Positions 1-4,737 of a stretch of DNA of 6,219 nt are shown piece after piece. Positions within the stretch are counted from its first letter, which is position 1. Each line of letters starts with the position of its first letter. Source of the DNA: JBBRGG01 sp038240875. GTDB lineage: Bacteria > Planctomycetota > Phycisphaerae > Phycisphaerales > UBA1924. The stretch is from the NCBI GenBank assembly GCA_038240875.1, contig JBBRGG010000209.1, forward strand, positions 1 through 6,219. The letters run 5' to 3'. The notes below the pieces were generated by a model. The model did no database searches and had not been told where the DNA came from. It saw only the letters and a list, made by a program, of their open reading frames with translations. Made by a program: the position numbers and the translations under genes.

Positions 1-333
1 GCGCGGATGCTGAATAATCCGCGTCTCCACAGGCACGCACTGCACCCGCTCGCCATTGGGCCCCTTCTTCCCCCAGCACGGATTCAGGATCATGTCCTGC
101 CACCACGCATCGCGCAGGTTCTTCTTCAACTGCGCGCCCAATGGCCCGTAATCCCAAAAGCCATTCAGCCCGCCATATATGTCCGATGCCTGAAAGATAA
201 AGCCTCTGCGCTTGCACAAGCTCATGATCGCGTCCATCGACTTGGGCGCAGGAACGCTCGGTAGCGTTCTTTCTATGGCTGGATTCTCATTGGCGTTCTG
301 GCCGACATTCTCCCCGACACTCTCATTGGTCAT
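1..333 (-). CDS. glyQS: Glycyl-tRNA synthetase, single-chain class II type (N-terminal 111 residues, cut by window edge)
   Basis: Glycine-tRNA ligase charges tRNA-Gly with glycine in the cytoplasm. Reverse-strand translation from the ATG at 333 stays open to base 1. It contains SLCKRRGFIFQASDIYGG (about residues 40-57), then GLNGFWDYGPLGAQLKKN and DAWWQDM. This is the conserved N-terminal block of the homodimeric GlyRS family found in archaea, eukaryotes and many bacteria, not the split GlyQ/GlyS alpha2-beta2 type. The start is supported by GGAG 8 nt upstream. The first ~33 residues, before MDAIMSLC, are an Asn/Glu-rich extension with short internal repeats (AATGAGA twice, GTCGG twice) that typical family members lack; the true start could be the Met at residue 37, but the upstream ribosome-binding site argues against that. 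The gene is divergent from the lipoprotein gene. The identity is secure; catalytic motifs 2 and 3 lie outside the window. Confidence 0.95.
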   Translation of the reverse strand, partial: MTNESVGENVGQNANENPAIERTLPSVPAPKSMDAIMSLCKRRGFIFQASDIYGGLNGFWDYGPLGAQLKKNLRDAWWQDMILNPCWGKKGPNGERVQCVPVETRIIQHPR

Positions 334-341
334 GGCTAATT

Positions 342-345
342 CTCC
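342..345 (-). promoter_or_regulatory. Shine-Dalgarno site of glyQS
   Basis: Read on the minus strand, GGAG lies 8 nt before the ATG at 333. It supports this start over the internal Met at codon 37, and it contrasts with the neighbouring plus-strand genes, which show no such site. Confidence 0.6.
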
Positions 346-392
346 GTAAGGATGCCAGCGTAGGGGTCGGTATCCCGCCCGGCTTTCCCGAG

Positions 393-398
393 CATAAT
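393..398 (+). promoter_or_regulatory. Candidate -10 box giving a leaderless or near-leaderless transcript
   Basis: CATAAT at 393-398 matches five of six bases of the sigma-70 -10 consensus. It ends 8 nt before the ATG at 407, so transcription would be expected to begin at about 404-407, at or just before the start codon. No Shine-Dalgarno sequence precedes that ATG, which fits a leaderless message. No good -35 box is visible at 16-18 bp. The rest of the 334-406 gap shows nothing else clear. Confidence 0.3.
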
Positions 399-406
399 CT
401 CACCCA

Positions 407-919
407 ATGCTTATTCCTCAACGACATGTTCCTATCACCTTTTCCCATTCCCTTCGCTACCAATCGTCTTCGCCCAAGCGAACCGCGATCGCTCTTTGCT
501 TCGCCCTCGCCATCGCCAGCCTCAGCTCACTCCTGACCTCCTGCGCCAGCGGCCCGCGCGACATCGCCGAAAACCGCCCCTACCCAATTGCCCTTCGCCA
601 AGATGGCTCTATCGACATCCAAGTTATTCAAAAAGACACCACCCTCGAGCTCACCAACGCCACCAAACAAACCCTCGCCGATGGCACACTCTGGCTCAAT
701 GGCCGCTTCGCCCACGAAGTCGAAATACTCCCCCCAGGCGCTCGCATCGAGCTCGACCTCGACTCTTTCATCGACGAATTCGGCAACAACTTCAAACCAG
801 GCGGCTTCTGGGCCTCCGAAATCCCAGATCGCATCATCCTCGCTCAATGGGAAGAACGAACCCCAGGCTCGCCACCGCGCCTCGTCGGCCTCATCGCCGT
901 CTCAAAGATCGCAGAATAA
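407..919 (+). CDS. Predicted lipoprotein of unknown function
   Basis: This 170-residue protein has a basic N-terminal stretch (SPKRT, about residues 22-26), a hydrophobic segment at about 27-43 and a lipobox LTSC with the acylated cysteine at residue 46. It is therefore predicted to be exported through Sec, cleaved by signal peptidase II and anchored in a membrane. The mature part is about 125 residues. It has alternating hydrophobic stretches (SIDIQVIQ, TLELTNAT, DGTLWLNGRF, ARIELDLDSF) that suggest a small beta-sandwich, followed by a Gly/Phe/Trp-rich stretch (FKPGGFWASEIPDRIILAQWE). I do not recognise the family. The n-region before the hydrophobic core is long for a lipoprotein, but no in-frame downstream ATG precedes the core. 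No Shine-Dalgarno site is visible. The BshB1-like gene follows 19 bp later on the same strand, so the two are probably cotranscribed; a functional link is not shown. Confidence 0.8.
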   Translation: MLIPQRHVPITFSHSLRYQSSSPKRTAIALCFALAIASLSSLLTSCASGPRDIAENRPYPIALRQDGSIDIQVIQKDTTLELTNATKQTLADGTLWLNGRFAHEVEILPPGARIELDLDSFIDEFGNNFKPGGFWASEIPDRIILAQWEERTPGSPPRLVGLIAVSKIAE

Positions 920-938
920 TCAAACTCGTTAACTTCAC

Positions 939-1832
939 ATGGCTCTTCCAATCAACATCCTCGTTGTCGCCGCCCACCCCGATGACGCCGAGATCGGCAT
1001 GGGTGGCACCATCGCTCGTCTCGCACACCAAGGCCACCGCCTCCTCATCTGCGATCTCACCGATGGCAGCCCAACACCCAAAGGCGACCGCGACTCCCGA
1101 CTCATCGAAGCCGCCGCCGCTCTCGATGCCCTCCAACCTTCTCCACACGCTCCTCAACCCACTGGCTTCGTCGGCCCTCCTCAACCAATCGCCCGTGTCC
1201 TCCTCAACCTTCCCAATCGCACCCTCACCCACTCCATCGAAACCCGCCACGCTCTCGCAGGCGTGATCCGCGCTCACCAAGCACGCGTGCTCTTCATTCC
1301 GCACTGGGAAGACGCACACCCCGACCACATCGCCGCAACCCGCATCGCCGAAGACGCACGCTTCGACGCCAAGCTCACCAAAGTCAACATGCCCTTGCCC
1401 CCTGCTTTCCCAGGCTTTGAAGGCCGCGAATCCGGCGCACCACTCGCACCACCCATCTACCCAACCTGGCTCTTCTACTACGACATCTCGCATCTTCGCC
1501 GCGTAATGCAGCCAAGTTTCTGCCTCGACATCACCGGCTACGCTCTCGCCAAGCAACGCTCCATCCGCGCCTACCGCTCGCAATTCGGCCCGTGGGACCA
1601 AGCAACCTCAACCCTCTTCACAAAGAGCGACCTCAAAGCCGCAACAGTGCATGTTTCCAATCTCAGCGCGCCAAGCCCCGACCCAGGCAAGCTCGTTTCC
1701 AGCGACTTCCCCGAACGCATGCTCTCCTACGCCGCGTACATCGGCTCTCGCATCGGCGTAACCCACGCCGAAGCCTTCGTCACCAAAGAGCCCGTCGGCC
1801 TCTTCGGCTTGAACGAACTCACAGGCATGTGA
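939..1832 (+). CDS. bshB1: BshB1-type N-acetylglucosaminyl-malate deacetylase (PIG-L/LmbE family)
   Basis: BshB1 removes the acetyl group from GlcNAc-malate in the second step of bacillithiol synthesis, in the cytoplasm, with a divalent metal. The 297-residue protein has the family hallmark AHPDDAEIGMGGT at residues 12-24. By analogy with MshB and BshB, H13 and D16 bind metal and D15 is the general base. HPDH at 127-130 supplies the catalytic H127 and metal ligand H130. FCLDIT (194-199), AYRSQF (211-216) and RIGVTHAEAFVTKEPV (271-286) match the BshB1 subfamily rather than generic LmbE proteins. It is longer than Bacillus BshB1 (about 235 residues), with extra Pro-rich stretches at about 66-83 and 151-174 and a further insertion near 240-258. 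No bshA or bshC is in the window, so a related sugar deacetylase of another pathway is possible. No Shine-Dalgarno site is seen; translation may be coupled to the upstream lipoprotein gene. Confidence 0.85.
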   Translation: MALPINILVVAAHPDDAEIGMGGTIARLAHQGHRLLICDLTDGSPTPKGDRDSRLIEAAAALDALQPSPHAPQPTGFVGPPQPIARVLLNLPNRTLTHSIETRHALAGVIRAHQARVLFIPHWEDAHPDHIAATRIAEDARFDAKLTKVNMPLPPAFPGFEGRESGAPLAPPIYPTWLFYYDISHLRRVMQPSFCLDITGYALAKQRSIRAYRSQFGPWDQATSTLFTKSDLKAATVHVSNLSAPSPDPGKLVSSDFPERMLSYAAYIGSRIGVTHAEAFVTKEPVGLFGLNELTGM

Positions 1833-1873
1833 TCACGAACCTAAAAAGTATCGTGTTCAAACTCAGGGTGTCT

Positions 1874-1901
1874 TGGGTACCCATTCTCTCCGAGAGAGGG
1901 T
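1874..1901 (+). terminator. Weak hairpin downstream of bshB1, possible terminator
   Basis: TGGGTACCCA (1874-1883) is a perfect 10-bp palindrome. The ACCC at 1879-1882 could instead pair with GGGT at 1898-1901, enclosing a TCTCT/AGAGA-type inner stem (about 1885-1897) with a two-base bulge. An AT-rich but not U-only stretch follows (1901-1920). This is imperfect for an intrinsic terminator, but it sits 40-70 bp after the bshB1 stop, where one is expected. Confidence 0.25.
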
Positions 1902-2000
1902 TCTGAAATTACTTTATTTACGCAGCTACGCCCGCTTTTAAAGTGTGATTCGTATTACGCCCAAGTTTCATCGAGAATTCGCATCTCTCTTGCTTGTGCC

Positions 2001-2084
2001 TTGATGCCTGTTGCCTCGATGCCTTCTTCACTCTTCAACACAGACTGCCTTCTGCCGAATCCCAAATGCCTTCTCCCGAATCGC
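2001..2084. repeat. Degenerate short repeats in the convergent gap
   Basis: GATGCCT occurs at 2003-2009 and 2018-2024, a 15-bp period, within two diverged 15-mers. Downstream, an 18-bp unit beginning TGCCTTCT and ending CCGAATC-C/G-C occurs at 2046-2063 and 2067-2084 with two mismatches, a 21-bp period. One strand is strongly pyrimidine-rich. It may be a decayed minisatellite; the function is unknown. Confidence 0.45.
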
Positions 2085-2092
2085 TTCTCCTC

Positions 2093-4450
2093 TCACATCT
2101 CTCCCCACTCTTCTGGCTTCTGTCCGATCACTTCATCGATTGTCTTCTGCATCTCCTGCGACGCTTCCTCGCGCCACGTCCTCAAAAACGTTAATGCCCC
2201 GGCGAAGTCTGCCCGCCGCATCACACTCATTGCCAGCAACCCAACATCTCGCGACCGCTGATCATCGCGCACGCACTGCTTCAACATCGCCAACAGCGCA
2301 TCCTCGCCGCCACTGCTCACAACCGGATACGCGCTCAGCCAAATCGCATCGCGAACAACAGGATCAACAAGCACATCGCGCGCGTCGTTGCCACTCCCCT
2401 TCACCAACTTCGTAGCGTGGCACCGCTTCGCAAGGTCCAATAGCGTCCGCGTAGAACCCTGCCTCAGCAACATCGGTATCGCAATCCGTGCCGCCGCCGC
2501 ATCAATCGGCGAACCCAACGACTCCGGCGACGCTGGCTTGGTTCCTGCCGCTTTCGCAAGCATCGACTCAATCAATTTCACCCCGTCGGCGTCCCTTCCT
2601 TCCAGCCGAAGCATGTTCAACGCTTCCGCCCACTTGCCCTCCACCATCGCCCGCCGTAGCCCAGCCCGCACCGCAACCGCATAGGTACTCGGATCAACTT
2701 TCGCCAGCCTGTCGGCTTCCGCCGCCATCTTCTCCGCGGCCAACTTCTCCGCTATGGGATCAGTTGCCGCAACATCAGTGCTCACCATCGGCTTGGTCAT
2801 TGGAATGAGTGTCGGCGCTTCAAACGGCGACGGGTCCGCCGTCCGCATCATCGGATCGCCAACGGTCGTTAATGGATCGCCCAACACCGTAATCTTCCAA
2901 GGCTGCGCAATATCCGCACGAATCGCCGCCCCAAATATCATTCCACCCACAAGCCTGCTCGCCAGCACACGAGGCGTCACGAACGCATTCAAATAAGGCT
3001 CATTCACACTCCCCGCGTACACATGCGCGCCACGCTCAAGCCACCGCGCCGCCAACGTATCACGCTCCGTAGGCCGCTCCGCCGACCACGAATGAATCAT
3101 GTGAACAATTGTCGGCACATTCAAAAACGGTACATCACCCGGCCTGCATCGCCCCGGCGATAAATCAAAGAAATCCGCATTTCCCATCGTTCCGACAAAG
3201 ACCACTCCCGCATTCGACACTCGCGCCCCGCGCAGCCGCCATTGCCGCGATGAACCATCCGGCGCATCATCAACTCGTGTCATAATGTTCACCGCGCGAA
3301 AGGGCACCGCCGCAACCGTCCCGTCATACGCATCAAATGGCGGCTCGTTCTTATACCCATCAAAGATCCACGCCTCGCTTGGCTGCAAAAATAGCGAGCA
3401 CATCGCTCGATACGCCGCCTGGCTCGATGTCCCAATCACATGCCCCGTCCACGCCCAACGCTCAAACTTCTGCGACGCATCATGCCGACCAAGCAAATCT
3501 GTTGTCGACAAAAGTTCCTTGGCATTCACCGCATACTTCACCGGTACGTGCACGCACAACGTGATCGCATCAATCGAGTCTCCCAGCGCGCCCCACTCAA
3601 GCCCGCCCAACGACTTCGCCGCGTCTTCGATAGCGACCGCAATCGCGCCGATCTGCTCCAATGTCATCGACGCATTCACGCGATTCTGCACAATCGCCGG
3701 ATCAAGAAACACCAACGCTTGCCCGCGCCCCGCCGCCAACGCGAGCGCCGCCGTCCACGCCGGATCGTTCACGCTCGTAAACACAATCCCAGGCGGGTTG
3801 TAATTTACAGGTTTCCATCCATCAAGAATGTCCGACAACTTCGTGCTGGCTGTGGTCGTAGCAAATACGCGACCCATCGCGCTATACACCAACACCGGAT
3901 CAACCGTTGCAAAGCTTTCCAGATTTGGCGTGGCTTTATTCTCAGCTGCGTCTGCCGACCAGCGAACAACCCGCAAAGGCTTAAATGCACGAACAAACCG
4001 CGCGATATCTTCGCGCGATTGCTCGCTGCCATCATCGATCAACACCGGCACGAGATGGTCCGCACGCCACTTGCCGATGGCTTCGATATAGCTCTTTGAG
4101 TCAGGCACGATCACGACCACATTGTGCGTTCGTTGTGCCATCCGCAACGCATTGACTCGCGCCGAGATCACCGTCGCGGGATGCGGCTTAAATACCGGAG
4201 CATTGGGAGTTTCAGCTGTGCTCGCCGCCGGAGCCGCGGTTGGCTGTGCCAAATCTTGAATTTGTGCCGCAGTGGTAAGCGTGCACACATGCGTGAAGGC
4301 GACGCTCGCCGAAATAAACAGCGCACGCGACGACCCGCCACGTGCGTGTCCCTGCCGAGCTGGCGCGTTTATATGCCTTGTGCGCTTGCCCCAAGTCAAA
4401 GCAAGGCCCGAATACCAAGCAAGGCCCGAAGTTGAAGTATTGTTCATCAT
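2093..4450 (-). CDS. Predicted exported protein with CWB2-like motifs and a caspase/C25-like (TIGR03790-like) region
   Basis: The 785-residue protein starts at ATGATG (4450), 6 nt after AAGGAA; an in-frame extension to 4774 would cross the tandem repeat and the trpE start and is rejected. A hydrophobic segment at about 42-61 (ALFISASVAFTH onward) looks like a signal peptide after a long n-region. Two similar alpha/beta motifs follow at about 110-140 (NVVVIVPDSKSYIEAI ... PVLIDDG) and 221-252 (GIVFTSVNDPAWTAAL ... LVFLDP), reminiscent of cell-wall-binding repeat 2. Residues about 290-535 resemble the caspase-like fold of C25/TIGR03790 proteins: ITLCVHVPVKY, then ARWLERGAHVYAGSVNEPY, then a closing LGDPL. 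The HG and active-site Cys motifs of true C25 peptidases are not visible, so it may be non-enzymatic. An Ala/Lys-rich helix at about 565-585 leads to a helical, possibly TPR-like C-terminal region. The function is unknown. The gene is divergent from trpE. Confidence 0.8.
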   Translation of the reverse strand: MMNNTSTSGLAWYSGLALTWGKRTRHINAPARQGHARGGSSRALFISASVAFTHVCTLTTAAQIQDLAQPTAAPAASTAETPNAPVFKPHPATVISARVNALRMAQRTHNVVVIVPDSKSYIEAIGKWRADHLVPVLIDDGSEQSREDIARFVRAFKPLRVVRWSADAAENKATPNLESFATVDPVLVYSAMGRVFATTTASTKLSDILDGWKPVNYNPPGIVFTSVNDPAWTAALALAAGRGQALVFLDPAIVQNRVNASMTLEQIGAIAVAIEDAAKSLGGLEWGALGDSIDAITLCVHVPVKYAVNAKELLSTTDLLGRHDASQKFERWAWTGHVIGTSSQAAYRAMCSLFLQPSEAWIFDGYKNEPPFDAYDGTVAAVPFRAVNIMTRVDDAPDGSSRQWRLRGARVSNAGVVFVGTMGNADFFDLSPGRCRPGDVPFLNVPTIVHMIHSWSAERPTERDTLAARWLERGAHVYAGSVNEPYLNAFVTPRVLASRLVGGMIFGAAIRADIAQPWKITVLGDPLTTVGDPMMRTADPSPFEAPTLIPMTKPMVSTDVAATDPIAEKLAAEKMAAEADRLAKVDPSTYAVAVRAGLRRAMVEGKWAEALNMLRLEGRDADGVKLIESMLAKAAGTKPASPESLGSPIDAAAARIAIPMLLRQGSTRTLLDLAKRCHATKLVKGSGNDARDVLVDPVVRDAIWLSAYPVVSSGGEDALLAMLKQCVRDDQRSRDVGLLAMSVMRRADFAGALTFLRTWREEASQEMQKTIDEVIGQKPEEWGEM
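4399..4430. repeat. 14-bp direct repeat, 18-bp period, in the 5' end of the exported-protein gene
   Basis: AAGCAAGGCCCGAA occurs exactly at 4399-4412 and 4417-4430. On the minus strand it gives the peptide repeat SGLAWY-SGLALTW at about residues 8-20, before the predicted signal segment. The period is a multiple of three, so the frame is kept. Confidence 0.75.
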
Positions 4451-4456
4451 TGCCAG

Positions 4457-4462
4457 TTCCTT
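4457..4462 (-). promoter_or_regulatory. Shine-Dalgarno site fixing the start of the exported-protein gene
   Basis: On the minus strand, AAGGAA lies 6 nt before the ATG at 4450 and 9 nt before the adjoining ATG at 4447. It is the clearest ribosome-binding site in the window and the main reason to place the start here rather than at 4774. Confidence 0.65.
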
Positions 4463-4537
4463 GTGTGCACTACGTGTCCAGGTTTGCCAAAGCCACCAGC
4501 CACATGATCGTACAAGCGTTCGCTCGACTTGGTAGCC

Positions 4538-4592
4538 TTCATCCAAGCCTCTTTCATCCAATCCTCTTTCATCCAAGCCTCTTTCATCCAAG
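4538..4592. repeat. 15-bp tandem repeat, about 3.7 copies, in the divergent promoter region
   Basis: The unit TCTTTCATCCAAGCC occurs at 4550-4564 (one mismatch, G to T) and 4565-4579, with partial copies at 4538-4549 and 4580-4592. It lies 88-142 bp upstream of the exported-protein start and 146-200 bp upstream of trpE. Read on the minus strand it keeps an open frame, encoding (L-D-E-R-G)n, but no credible start codon and ribosome-binding site precede it, so it is treated as noncoding. Confidence 0.85.
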
Positions 4593-4670
4593 ATCACATA
4601 GTCTGGTTCGGCTCCAGTCCGGCATGTACTCAACACGCCTTTCGCGCCGCCTGCGAATGTGTGTACAGTC

Positions 4671-4681
4671 TTGACCGTCAA
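4671..4681. promoter_or_regulatory. Short inverted repeat with a -35-like core upstream of trpE
   Basis: TTGACCGTCAA consists of two perfect 5-bp arms around one base. Read either way it begins TTGAC, so it offers a -35-like hexamer in both directions, and it lies 57 bp before the trpE ATG. No convincing -10 box is found 16-18 bp away on either strand. It could be an operator or chance. GTGTAC, found at 4661-4666 and 4713-4718, flanks it. The rest of the 4451-4737 gap, apart from the tandem repeat, shows no gene, leader peptide or terminator on the plus strand. Confidence 0.25.
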
Positions 4682-4737
4682 AATGTTCGCCCTTGTTTCA
4701 GCTCGCCAAGCAGTGTACTGGTAACGAAAGTTCAACG

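Larger units (their letters stand above)
1833..2092. other. Convergent intergenic region without a gene
   Basis: These 260 bp separate the stop codons of the BshB1-like gene (plus) and the exported protein gene (minus). They hold the weak hairpin near 1874-1901 and the degenerate repeats at 2001-2084. Short open frames here show no ribosome-binding site or recognisable product. No strong U-tract terminator for the minus-strand gene is visible. Confidence 0.6.

Noticed and set aside
496..1266. Plus-strand 256-codon open frame spanning the lipoprotein and bshB1 genes
   Set aside because: Out of frame with both; the translation is Arg/Pro/His-rich with no domain, as expected for a frame shadow in GC-rich DNA.
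891..1601. Minus-strand open frame opposite bshB1
   Set aside because: Antisense shadow of a gene with complete catalytic motifs.
3285..4099. Plus-strand open frames (3285-3803 and 3440-4099) opposite the exported-protein gene
   Set aside because: Arg/Pro/Ser-rich antisense shadows with no recognisable domain or ribosome-binding site, within a convincing gene on the other strand.
4624..4674. Plus-strand 16-codon frame upstream of trpE as an attenuator leader peptide
   Set aside because: It contains no Trp codon, has no ribosome-binding site, and no terminator/antiterminator pair follows it.
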